This document shows, piece by piece, positions 1-6,320 of a stretch of 6,389 nt of DNA. Position 1 is the first letter of the stretch, and every line of letters starts with the position of its first letter. A model generated the notes under the pieces. That model saw only the letters and a program-made list of their open reading frames with translations, searched no databases and was not told the origin of the DNA. The position numbers were made by a program, and so were the translations under genes. The stretch is from NCBI GenBank assembly GCA_018064545.1, contig JAGHUY010000303.1, positions 1 through 6,389 on the forward strand, in the 5' to 3' direction. Origin of the DNA: Candidatus Apopatosoma intestinale (GTDB lineage Bacteria > Bacillota > Clostridia > Oscillospirales > CAG-272).

Positions 1-908
1 GTCGCGTTCTTCATACCGGGCATGAAGTTGATCTCACCGGCCGGAATGAAGAAGCCGTTGCGGACGGTGATGTCGTCACCGGCGGAGTTCATTCTCTTGA
101 CAGGAGCGTAATCGGGGTTATCGCTCTCGATGGCACTGGTGAGGTCAGCCTCTTCAATGCTGTTGGAAGTGACCCAGATATAGCCGTCTTCATCAATGGC
201 GATATTGTTATACTCCGTAGAGATATAGGAGATGGAAACGGTGTTCGGGAAGATCATACGGCGAATACGGGTCGCCAGCGGAACGGAGACTTTCTGAGTT
301 CCGACGAACGTCTGGAAGTTGCCGTCCTCGTCCAGCGCAAACACGCCGCTGTACGTAGAGGACGAAACCACGTAGATTCGGCCGGATTCGGAAACCGCGA
401 TGCCCACCGGGTTGAACACGACGTCCTCACCCATGATGTCGGCGGTCGGCGCATTGAAAATGCGCTCAAAATTGCCGAGACGGTCAAAAATGACGATACG
501 GTAGTTTTTCGTATCACAGACAAAAATGTGATCTTCGTTCACAAAGACGCCTTCCGGCTCCGACAGAGAGTCGGGAACGCCCTGCGCATTGTTGAACGCG
601 GAAATCTCGTACTGATATTTCAGATCAGGATCGCAGACGACGATCCGGTTATTGCCGGTATCGGAAATATAGATGTTGTTATCCGCATCCACAAAAATGT
701 CTTTCGGGTTCGAAAGAGGTAACGTCATGCCCATTTCGTAGTTGGTCACACGACGGTCCGGAACGTAAACGTCCGGGGAAATCAGCGTCATACCGGCCAT
801 GTCATACGTATACGTCTTGTAAGGAGACGTCGCCGCCGAAAGCGGGAGCGCCATCCCGAGAAGAATGATACATATTAAAATAGCGGAAATTCGAATGAGT
901 TTTTTCAT
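1..908 (-). CDS. Secreted NHL-repeat beta-propeller protein, last visible gene of the sugar ABC operon (C-terminus beyond the window)
   Basis: This open frame starts at the ATG at 908-906 and runs off the left edge after 302 complete codons, with no stop. Residues 1-26 form a signal peptide: a basic MKK start, a hydrophobic core, then a PLSAA cleavage region. From about residue 64 there are NHL-type blades, each a glycine- or proline-led strand followed by D-x-x-x-x-I-Y/F-V/I-x-D. They lie at about 64-90 (ending ISDTGNNRI), 115-142 (ending VCDTKNYRIVIFD), 165-196 (PVGIAV then GRIYVV) and 234-248 (NNIAIDEDGYIWV). Such repeats build beta-propellers that bind ligands or proteins; no catalytic residue can be assigned. 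The gene follows the MalG-type permease by 24 bases, so it is probably in the same operon and acts outside the cell. A GGAGGT site lies 12 bases before the ATG, longer than usual, but no other start codon fits. The missing part could include a membrane domain; from memory, related Clostridia and Paenibacillus genes can carry a YIP1-like domain. Confidence 0.85.
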   Translation of the reverse strand, partial: MKKLIRISAILICIILLGMALPLSAATSPYKTYTYDMAGMTLISPDVYVPDRRVTNYEMGMTLPLSNPKDIFVDADNNIYISDTGNNRIVVCDPDLKYQYEISAFNNAQGVPDSLSEPEGVFVNEDHIFVCDTKNYRIVIFDRLGNFERIFNAPTADIMGEDVVFNPVGIAVSESGRIYVVSSSTYSGVFALDEDGNFQTFVGTQKVSVPLATRIRRMIFPNTVSISYISTEYNNIAIDEDGYIWVTSNSIEEADLTSAIESDNPDYAPVKRMNSAGDDITVRNGFFIPAGEINFMPGMKNA

Positions 909-932
909 TATATAATATATACCTCCCTTCTC

Positions 933-1814
933 TTAATCCTTCATACCGGACGTGGACATGGTCTCGATGATATTGCTCTGCGTGATGATGAATACCGTCA
1001 CCGGTACGACCATCATGACAACAGCCGCGGCTGTCGCGACACCGGCGCGGGCAATACCGCCGGAAACGATCTGCTGGATCGCGTAGTTAAAGGTTTTGAG
1101 TTGTTCACTCATAATATAAATGGAAGAACCGGTGTTCCACAGATCCTTGAAAGAATACACGATCAGAGTCAGCCAAGCCGGCTTGACCATCGGCATGGCG
1201 ATGGTCCAATACGTGCGGAACTCGGAGGCACCGTCCAGACGGGCGGATTCGAGCACCGTGTCTGCCACGCTGGATTCCATGAACTGTTTCATAAGGAACA
1301 TACCAAGCGTACTGCCCCAGGCAGGAATGATGATCGCGAGATAGGTATCGACCCAACCGAGTTTACTCATGGTCATGAAGTTCACGATACCGGCAACCGT
1401 CGGATGGAACATCAGCGAGTAGGTGACAAGGTCGGACAGAAGTTTTCTGCCGGGGAATTTGATCTTGGAGACCGCGTAGGCGGCAAGCGAGCCGCAGACC
1501 AGGTTTCCGAACGTACCCGCCACGGAAATCAGAACCGTGTTGAATATGTAACGGGAGAACGGAACCCAGGAGTCGGTCAGAGTCTTGAACATCAGAGCGA
1601 AGTTGTTGCCTGTCGGTTTGACAACGTAGAATTTCGGCGGATAAGCCCAAAGTTCATCCAGCGGTTTCAGTGACTGAATGATGGCATAATACATAGGAAG
1701 GAACATAAACGCACCCAGAATCACCAGGAAGATCGTTATGCCCAAGTCGCCTCCCACCGAACGGTTCAGGACGACTTTATGGTTTCTGGTTCTTAATTTC
1801 TGTACTCTTGCCAT
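933..1814 (-). CDS. Carbohydrate ABC transporter inner-membrane permease, MalG type (CUT1 family, BPD_transp_1)
   Basis: A 293-residue permease, of normal length for the MalG/LacG/YtcP group. It is one half of the membrane channel that carries an oligosaccharide delivered by the solute-binding protein. After a short basic cytoplasmic start, hydrophobic segments lie near residues 24-46, 90-113, 124-145, 156-178, 205-220 and 260-280. The cytoplasmic EAA loop that docks on the ATPase is clear at about 189-212: ESARLDGASEF, then the conserved IAMPMVKP end. The C-terminus, STSGMKD, resembles the short tail common in this group (often ending in GA(V/M)KG). The start is an ATG one base after the TAA of the MalF-type gene, with a weak AAGGTGGG site 8 bases upstream inside that gene, so translation is probably coupled. 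The stop is TAA. The sequence is complete, with no sign of damage. The substrate is not deducible. Confidence 0.93.
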   Translation of the reverse strand: MARVQKLRTRNHKVVLNRSVGGDLGITIFLVILGAFMFLPMYYAIIQSLKPLDELWAYPPKFYVVKPTGNNFALMFKTLTDSWVPFSRYIFNTVLISVAGTFGNLVCGSLAAYAVSKIKFPGRKLLSDLVTYSLMFHPTVAGIVNFMTMSKLGWVDTYLAIIIPAWGSTLGMFLMKQFMESSVADTVLESARLDGASEFRTYWTIAMPMVKPAWLTLIVYSFKDLWNTGSSIYIMSEQLKTFNYAIQQIVSGGIARAGVATAAAVVMMVVPVTVFIITQSNIIETMSTSGMKD

Positions 1815-1815
1815 A

Positions 1816-2778
1816 TTATTGTCCCACCTTCGAAAGTACTTTTTTGACGAGCAGGTTTGCTCCGATCATGATGCAGAACAGGATGAACGCGATCGCCGAA
1901 GCGTAACTGACTTCAAAACGCTGGCCGCCGTAGTCTTCCAGATGGTGCATGATCGTATGCGCCGCGTAGTTGACGCTGGGGAATCCGGCGAGTGCCGTCA
2001 CGATCGCGCCGAAACCGAAGGATTGCGTGATCGACATGATGGCGCCGAACAAAAGCTGCGGCTTCATGTTGGGCAGAGTGATGAACCAGAGTTCCTGCCA
2101 ACGGTTGCGGATGCCGTCCACGGCACCGGCCTCGAACTGATCCTTGCTGACGGTTTGAAGACCGCCGATGAAGGAGAGGAAGGAGACGCCGAGAGAGGTC
2201 CACAGGGCTACGACGATACACAGCGGCATGACGTAATCGGCGTTTTTGAACCACGCGATCGGCTCGGTGATGATGCCGAGACGGAGCAGAACGTAGTTGG
2301 CATAGCCATACGAGTCACTGTCGAAGAAGACCTGCCAGATCATGTAGATACCGCCGGAAATGGACGGCGCGTAGAAGATCAAAGTAACGACCGCGCGGAT
2401 CTTCGGCGGAAGTTCGTTGATGAACCACGCTACAAACAGGGACAGGAAGTAGGAAACCGGTCCCGTGATCACGGCGAATACAAAGGTATTGGAGACTGCC
2501 GTCAGAAAAACGTCATCGTCCACAAACAGACGGATGTAGTTGTCAAAGAAGACGATCTGCGGAGACTCGATCAGGTTGAATATGGTAAAACTGTAAAAGA
2601 GAGACAGCACAACCGGGCCGACCGTGAACAATGTGAAAATGAAGAAGAACGGGAAGCACATGATATACGCGATGTAATTGCGCTTCATTTCCTTGATCGT
2701 CCACTGAAACATGGTCATGTCCTTGCGGGAAACCGGCTTTTTTGCCGTCTGTCTTTCGGCAATCGTTTCGGTTGACAT
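1816..2778 (-). CDS. Carbohydrate ABC transporter inner-membrane permease, MalF type (CUT1 family, BPD_transp_1)
   Basis: A 320-residue permease that pairs with the MalG-type protein encoded just downstream. The first 35 residues are polar and cytoplasmic. Hydrophobic segments follow at about 36-64, 96-120, 129-150, 183-204, 241-262 and 292-311. The EAA loop is at about 216-240, EAGAVDGIRNRWQELWFITL then PNMKP, matching the consensus with Gly for the second Ala. The ATG at 2778 was chosen because AAAGGAG (2793-2787) sits 8 bases before it. The open frame extends 33 codons further upstream, but that stretch crosses the intercistronic hairpin and the end of the preceding gene, and encodes an unlikely leader. 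The gene is 58 bases downstream of the solute-binding gene and shares its operon. It appears intact despite the nonsense codon in that gene. The family needs a cytoplasmic ATPase; none is in the window. Confidence 0.93.
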   Translation of the reverse strand: MSTETIAERQTAKKPVSRKDMTMFQWTIKEMKRNYIAYIMCFPFFFIFTLFTVGPVVLSLFYSFTIFNLIESPQIVFFDNYIRLFVDDDVFLTAVSNTFVFAVITGPVSYFLSLFVAWFINELPPKIRAVVTLIFYAPSISGGIYMIWQVFFDSDSYGYANYVLLRLGIITEPIAWFKNADYVMPLCIVVALWTSLGVSFLSFIGGLQTVSKDQFEAGAVDGIRNRWQELWFITLPNMKPQLLFGAIMSITQSFGFGAIVTALAGFPSVNYAAHTIMHHLEDYGGQRFEVSYASAIAFILFCIMIGANLLVKKVLSKVGQ

Positions 2779-2785
2779 GAGTAAT

Positions 2786-2793
2786 ACTCCTTT
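2786..2793 (-). promoter_or_regulatory. Ribosome binding site of the MalF-type permease gene
   Basis: The minus strand reads AAAGGAGT here, 8 bases before the ATG at 2778-2776. It decides the start: the open frame runs on upstream to about 2877, but no comparable site precedes the earlier start. Confidence 0.85.
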
Positions 2794-2804
2794 ATCGTTA
2801 TTTT

Positions 2805-2830
2805 CCGGAGCCGCCGGAGGGCGGCGACGG
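2805..2830 (-). other. GC-rich intercistronic hairpin between the solute-binding and permease genes
   Basis: On the minus strand a perfect 6-bp stem GCCGCC/GGCGGC closes a 4-base CTCC loop (2825-2810). It is extended across a symmetrical TC/TC internal loop by CCG/CGG. It begins 6 bases after the TGA stop of the solute-binding gene. The bases that follow are A-rich and there is no U tract, so it is not a standard intrinsic terminator. By analogy with hairpins between receptor and permease genes in other sugar operons, it may protect the 3' end of the receptor message and so favour receptor over permease. That role is inferred. Confidence 0.6.
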
Positions 2831-2836
2831 AATGGA

Positions 2837-3799
2837 TCAGCCAAACAAATTATAATCGGTAGGAATGAAGAACGCACGGGTCAATTCTTCGCGCTTTCTC
2901 TCCATTTCTCTGTTGATGGTATCCACGTAACCCTGAAGTTCATCGCTCGGGCTCTTTCCGTTGTTGTAAGCTTCGAGGAAAGCGAAGTTGACGTAACGGG
3001 AGATGATATAACCGCCGGGCATTTCCGGCATACCGACCAGATTCTCAAACTGTTTTTTGAGAAGTTTGGCTTCGCTTGCCGACCAAGGCATTTCCGTGAA
3101 GGACTGGTAGTTGGCGGTATTGTACTTACCGGCAGGGCCGAGAACGGCAACGAGTTCGTTGGCATACTGGCTCTGGATGGAATCTCTTGTCCACCATTCC
3201 ATATAATCAAAGGCTACGTCTTTCTTATCCTCGGCATCTCTCATGACGACCATACAGGTGATTGTCGAGATGACGGAGTTGTCGATCGTACCGTCGGCAC
3301 GCATCGTGCCGGGGAGCGTGGTGAAGCCCCACATGCCTTTCAATTCGGTGGCGTAAATGGTGAACTGGTTATAGAACGTGATATAGTCTGCTACGAGGAT
3401 CGGCATTTCACCGGTACGGAAGCGGTTGGCCGCATCGTATTTGACCGGAAGTTTTTTCAGCGTGTAGAATTCGCAGACCTCGGTGAACGCGTCAAGCGCG
3501 ATGTCCTGTGAGAAGGAAATCTCTGTGCCGCCGTTCTGGTAAAGAGCGCCGCCCTTCTGATACAGCATCGTGATGAAGATATTCTGAATATCGGTGGCGG
3601 AAGACGTGGTACCGAGACCGATGTCATAGCCGCCTGCGATCAGAAGTTCAGTCACTTTCTCGAATTCTTTCCACGTCGTGGGAGCGGTATCGATGCCGAG
3701 TTTGGCAAGAATGTCCTTGCGGTAGAACATGACGCTGAAACTTTGCTCCTGCGGAACGCCGAAGACGGCTTTTTCTCCGTCCGCGCTGTCAAGCGCCAC
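2837..3799 (-). CDS. C-terminal portion of the extracellular solute-binding protein, downstream of the in-frame TGA
   Basis: This is the larger part of the bacterial type 1 sugar-binding domain (SBP_bac_1-like), 320 residues if counted from the GTG at 3799. Typical features are GVPQEQSFSVMFYRKDIL (14-31), a hinge-proximal TTWKEFEKV (41-50), NRFRTGEMPILVADY (125-139), the aromatic EWWTRDS (201-207) and LEAYNNGKSP (275-284), close to the C-terminal helix. There is no signal peptide. There is no ribosome binding site before the GTG, and the domain begins in the previous fragment, so this is not an independent gene. It is in exactly the same frame as that fragment, joined through TGA and four more codons (Thr-Ala-Leu-Thr). 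It ends at a TGA at 2839-2837. Alone it would be cytoplasmic and would lack most of its first lobe. Confidence 0.8.
   Translation of the reverse strand: MALDSADGEKAVFGVPQEQSFSVMFYRKDILAKLGIDTAPTTWKEFEKVTELLIAGGYDIGLGTTSSATDIQNIFITMLYQKGGALYQNGGTEISFSQDIALDAFTEVCEFYTLKKLPVKYDAANRFRTGEMPILVADYITFYNQFTIYATELKGMWGFTTLPGTMRADGTIDNSVISTITCMVVMRDAEDKKDVAFDYMEWWTRDSIQSQYANELVAVLGPAGKYNTANYQSFTEMPWSASEAKLLKKQFENLVGMPEMPGGYIISRYVNFAFLEAYNNGKSPSDELQGYVDTINREMERKREELTRAFFIPTDYNLFG
3783..3796 (-). other. Small hairpin 15 bases after the in-frame TGA
   Basis: On the minus strand GCGCT-TGAC-AGCGC forms a 5-bp stem with a 4-base loop, starting 15 bases after the TGA at 3814-3812. The stem does not extend. 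It is noted because selenocysteine insertion elements in bacteria lie just after the UGA. It is shorter than known elements and is most likely chance. Confidence 0.3.
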
Positions 3800-3811
3800 C
3801 GTGAGTGCCGT

Positions 3812-5908
3812 TCAGGAAGCAGGCTGGAAACGTCCTTCGAGCTTTTGGAAGTTCTCGCAGTCGGAAAGATCGACAACGGCACCGCGGACGGCGTAGTTGA
3901 TCGCGTCGCTCTGCGAAACGTCCATCATGATGTCCGGACCGGTTCCCGAGAACGTCGCGGGCAGCAGTGTTCCGGCCGCTACGACCTTGATGTTGACAGC
4001 CACGTCGGGATGAGCCGTCGAGAAATTTCCGTTGACAAGTTCGCGGATAATGGAGGCGCGCTCACGGGAAACCGTGGTCCATACGTCAAGATTGACGCCT
4101 TCCCCGCTGACAACGGTGGCGGAAAGAGCCGAGTTGTCGCGGATGAAACTCCAAAGGAACGCCGAGATTTCAAATCCGAAGTTCTCAAAGAAGTTTCCGA
4201 CTGCCTTGTACGTCTTGGTATCCAGTTCCGTGTCGGCCGGTTGAAGAACCATATAGTCGAACATCAGCGCCTGAGACTGCATGGTATTGAGCCACGTTCC
4301 GAGAGAACCGATGTTGGTTTTCAGTGCGGAAAAGTTTTTGGCGATCTGCGTCTCACTGTTGGAGGCCATCTTTTGAAGCAGTTGAGCTACTTTTTCCAGC
4401 GTGGCTTGGTTAGAACTGGAACCGCCGGTAATGGCTTCCATTTCATCGGCGATCGCGTAGAGTTCTTTGGAGAGCGTTCTCATTTCCGCAATCGAGTCGG
4501 GCATACGCGTATAGAATTTGTAGTCCTGATAGGCGTCCGGGCTCGGACCGGTGATGGAAAGGATTTTCAGATAGATCGCGTTGATCGCGTTCAAAGCGGT
4601 GCTGACGCGGGACAGGATGCCGCCGAGTTCACCGAACGTGACTTCCATGGAGATTTTGTGAGTCCCCTTGGTGAAGTAGAACGAGAAGTCCTCGGTATCG
4701 TTGCCGAGCGCCCCGATCTGCCAGTTATTACTGTAAATGAAAGAAACGTTGTTGGCCTCAGAAAACGGAATCTCACCGTCGATGCGAAGACGTCTGGTCA
4801 CATACAGACCTTCTACCGCGCTCTGTAAGAAGCGGGTGTAGACCTTGTAGAAGCCGTCCGCCGGCACATCCACCGTCCACTCAATCCACTGACCGGTGGT
4901 CGCCCAGTTGGAACCGCCGATGACGTTACAGAGAATGTAACTGGCGTGCTGAGGGCTGTTGACTGCGGAAGCGCGGTTGTTGTCCGGATAGATGGTCTTA
5001 TCCGACGTGGAACTCGGATGCTCCGCTTCCCACTTGATCGGAGAAACGGAAACGTTGTTCTCCGCTTTTCCGCGATTGGCCGCTAAGTATTCCTCGTATG
5101 TAATTGTATTTTCAATTTTCGTCAGACGAATTTCGTTCAGAATGATCGGCTCTCTCTGAGACGTGAGAGAGATCGTGTTCTCGCCGGCTTCCAGATAGAA
5201 ATAGAAATTTCCGTTGAAATAACCGGTCGGATCGCTGACCGTATAAGGACGCCATTCCGGAATCTCTTCCTTGTCGGGGCGGGCGTCGTTCAAGTTGCCG
5301 TCCTTTTCAAAGACGATATTCCCGTCCTCATCGTACAGATACTTGTCATGCCAGATTTTGGTCATGAGCAGGTTGCGGACCTCGCTGAACGGAACCGCCC
5401 CGTTGATTCGAAGCGTGCGTTCAATGTTGCTCGCCTTGTTCTGAACCGGGAAATAGTCCCAACTGATCTGATACAAAGCCGATTCGGGAACGGTGACCTT
5501 CCATGTAACGGTACCGATGTCCGGAATTTGAAGAGCATTCTCTACCCCGTCGTATTCCGGGAAGAGTTTGAACGGCAACGCCGCGTCATCTTCCGTCATA
5601 CCGGCCGGATAGGAAAAACCTTCAAAACTTCCGGCAGGGATCACGATGGGATCGCCCTCGTACTTTTTCGCGTCGGCATACATCGCCGCGTATTCCGGCC
5701 ATGCGATGTCGTTCAGTTGTTCCAGCGCTTCCGAAATGCTGTCGGAAGGCGCTTCCTCGCCCACGGCCGTCGTTGTCATCCAATCCGCGGAGTTGCCTGT
5801 CGTAGAGGTCAACAGATCATCTGCGGCGAAAACGGACATGGTGGTGCCGAACAGCATACAAAGCGTCAGCACCAATGCGAGAACTTTTGTGAGTTTCGTT
5901 CTTTCCAT
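3812..5908 (-). CDS. Extracellular solute-binding protein with two galactose-binding-like domains, N-terminal 698 residues up to an in-frame TGA
   Basis: This is the secreted receptor of a sugar ABC importer, truncated by TGA. Residues 1-28 are a signal peptide (basic start, hydrophobic core, MSVFA before ADD); there is no lipobox Cys at the cleavage site, so anchoring is unclear. Two related beta-sandwich domains follow. Domain 1 (about 85-265) has TVTWKVTVPESALYQISW and RTLRINGAVPFSE (164-176). Domain 2 (about 290-450) begins IKWEAEHP, then WIEWTVDVPADGFYKVY and RRLRIDGEIPFSE (372-384). The shared R-L-R-I-N/D-G-x-x-P-F-S-E element shows duplication. These resemble carbohydrate-binding CBM6/35-like folds. 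A helical, Gln/Met-rich spacer (about 460-590) has no known function. The solute-binding fold starts near 605 (NLDVWTTVSRERASII) and includes GTGPDIMMDVSQSDAINYAV (656-675). The ATG at 5908 follows AGGAGG by 7 bases and a promoter by about 77. The gene is the first of the operon. Substrate unknown. Confidence 0.9.
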   Translation of the reverse strand: MERTKLTKVLALVLTLCMLFGTTMSVFAADDLLTSTTGNSADWMTTTAVGEEAPSDSISEALEQLNDIAWPEYAAMYADAKKYEGDPIVIPAGSFEGFSYPAGMTEDDAALPFKLFPEYDGVENALQIPDIGTVTWKVTVPESALYQISWDYFPVQNKASNIERTLRINGAVPFSEVRNLLMTKIWHDKYLYDEDGNIVFEKDGNLNDARPDKEEIPEWRPYTVSDPTGYFNGNFYFYLEAGENTISLTSQREPIILNEIRLTKIENTITYEEYLAANRGKAENNVSVSPIKWEAEHPSSTSDKTIYPDNNRASAVNSPQHASYILCNVIGGSNWATTGQWIEWTVDVPADGFYKVYTRFLQSAVEGLYVTRRLRIDGEIPFSEANNVSFIYSNNWQIGALGNDTEDFSFYFTKGTHKISMEVTFGELGGILSRVSTALNAINAIYLKILSITGPSPDAYQDYKFYTRMPDSIAEMRTLSKELYAIADEMEAITGGSSSNQATLEKVAQLLQKMASNSETQIAKNFSALKTNIGSLGTWLNTMQSQALMFDYMVLQPADTELDTKTYKAVGNFFENFGFEISAFLWSFIRDNSALSATVVSGEGVNLDVWTTVSRERASIIRELVNGNFSTAHPDVAVNIKVVAAGTLLPATFSGTGPDIMMDVSQSDAINYAVRGAVVDLSDCENFQKLEGRFQPAS

Positions 5909-5915
5909 GTGGAAT

Positions 5916-5921
5916 CCTCCT
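5916..5921 (-). promoter_or_regulatory. Ribosome binding site of the solute-binding protein gene
   Basis: The minus strand reads AGGAGG, a full match to the anti-Shine-Dalgarno core, 7 bases before the ATG at 5908. It is the strongest such site in the window, fitting a receptor needed in excess over the permeases. Confidence 0.9.
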
Positions 5922-5936
5922 GATAAAGATACGTGC

Positions 5937-5956
5937 TTTCAAAACCTTTTTTGAAA
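5937..5956 (-). repeat. Perfect 8-bp inverted repeat in the operon leader, possible operator
   Basis: TTTCAAAA and TTTTGAAA flank a 4-base spacer, between the predicted transcription start (about 5986) and the ribosome binding site. A dyad just downstream of a promoter is a usual place for a repressor site. As RNA it would be a weak all-A/U-rich stem, so a protein site is the likelier reading. The regulator is unknown and the region is AT-rich, so chance is possible. Confidence 0.4.
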
Positions 5957-5992
5957 ATACAAAAACATAGTTCTTGCGAAATATGTATTTAA

Positions 5993-6021
5993 ATATTATC
6001 ATTGGATTTCCACAAAGTCAA
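5993..6021 (-). promoter_or_regulatory. Sigma-A type promoter of the sugar ABC operon
   Basis: On the minus strand the -35 element is TTGACT (6021-6016) and the -10 is TAATAT (5998-5993), with an ideal 17-base spacer. A TG one base before the -10 (TGATAATAT) makes an extended -10. The transcription start should be near 5986, leaving a leader of about 77 bases. It is the best promoter seen in the intergenic region and it points at the solute-binding gene. Confidence 0.85.
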
Positions 6022-6228
6022 CGGAAAAAGCGGACGGATTTGTGTCAAAAAACTGCGAAAAATGGGAAAATCGGAAATCGCGCCGGTTTCTCCCGCGTTT
6101 TTCTTACGTATTTACCAAAAGCACGGCGAAAGAACTGGATGATTTGCACAATTTTATAGAGAGTTTTTCCGATTTCGTCACTTTTCACAAAAGTTTTCTG
6201 TATAGTCAAAATAGGCTTCCAAAATGTG
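6022..6228. other. Intergenic region with no recognised gene
   Basis: This AT-rich stretch lies between the mnmA terminator and the operon promoter. Short open frames cross it on both strands, but none has a good ribosome binding site, and two of them run into the terminator stem. A TTGACA at 6048-6043 on the minus strand has no -10 at the right distance. No RNA gene or riboswitch was recognised. Confidence 0.5.
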
Positions 6229-6254
6229 AAAAATCGAGGCAAAAATCACATTTT
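6221..6254. repeat. 9-bp inverted repeat interleaved with the terminator stem
   Basis: AAAATGTGA (6221-6229) is perfectly complementary to TCACATTTT (6246-6254). The right arm lies inside the terminator loop and the left arm just outside the terminator stem. The two pairings are therefore interlocked: they either compete or form a pseudoknot. Confidence 0.6.
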
Positions 6255-6267
6255 CGCCTCGATTTTT
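6229..6267 (-). terminator. Intrinsic terminator after mnmA
   Basis: A perfect 12-bp stem AAAAATCGAGGC/GCCTCGATTTTT closes a 15-base loop, with its T run at the end of the stem on either strand. It starts 53 bases past the mnmA stop. This A-tract/T-tract form can work in both directions, but only minus-strand genes are visible here, so its clear job is to end mnmA transcription and insulate the sugar operon. Confidence 0.9.
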
Positions 6268-6320
6268 ATTAGTATATTAGAAAAACAGATTTTTTGAGAG
6301 AAACCGTCATCCGGCAGAAT

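Larger units (their letters stand above)
2837..5908 (-). pseudogene. Full-length extracellular sugar-binding protein gene (1023 codons) interrupted by one in-frame TGA
   Basis: The two open frames 5908-3812 and 3799-2837 are one gene. The TGA at 3814-3812 and the start of the second frame differ by 15 bases, a multiple of three, and no base need be added or removed. Read through, the order is signal peptide (1-28), beta-sandwich domain 1 (about 85-265), beta-sandwich domain 2 (about 290-450), helical spacer (about 460-590) and solute-binding domain (about 600-1023). The stop is codon 699, after FQPAS, before the GVPQEQSF segment that normally follows closely in this family. Trp is written TGG throughout these genes, and TGA is used as the natural stop here and in mnmA, which argues against a recoded genome. 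Whether the gene is truly inactive, misread, or read through is unresolved. Confidence 0.75.

Noticed and set aside
1738..2775. 345-codon open frame on the plus strand
   Set aside because: It lies opposite the two clear permease genes. The translation is rich in Arg, Asp and Glu with no recognisable domain, as expected for the shadow of a GC-biased coding strand.
2779..2877. N-terminal extension of the MalF-type permease to an upstream start
   Set aside because: It would overlap the end of the solute-binding gene and cross the hairpin. A good ribosome binding site instead marks the ATG at 2778.
3797..3820. A frameshift joining the two halves of the solute-binding gene
   Set aside because: The halves are already in the same phase; the only break is the TGA codon.
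3743..4828. 361-codon open frame on the plus strand across the in-frame TGA
   Set aside because: It is opposite the solute-binding gene, has no ribosome binding site or known motif, and has shadow-type composition. It does not explain the TGA.
2837..5908. A genetic code in which TGA means Trp or Gly
   Set aside because: There is only one internal TGA in about 2000 codons, Trp is TGG everywhere, and TGA serves as the natural stop here and in mnmA.
5922..5940. Catabolite-repression (cre) site near TGAAAGC in the leader
   Set aside because: Only the left half matches the cre consensus; the central CG and right half do not.
6016..6048. Second promoter at TTGACA (6048-6043, minus strand), or a TTGAC direct repeat spaced 27 bases
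   Set aside because: No -10 element lies 16-18 bases downstream, and two copies of a 5-base word are not significant.
5974..6272. Short open frames of 61-76 codons on both strands in the intergenic region
   Set aside because: They lack ribosome binding sites, overlap the operon promoter or run into the terminator stem, and have no recognisable sequence.
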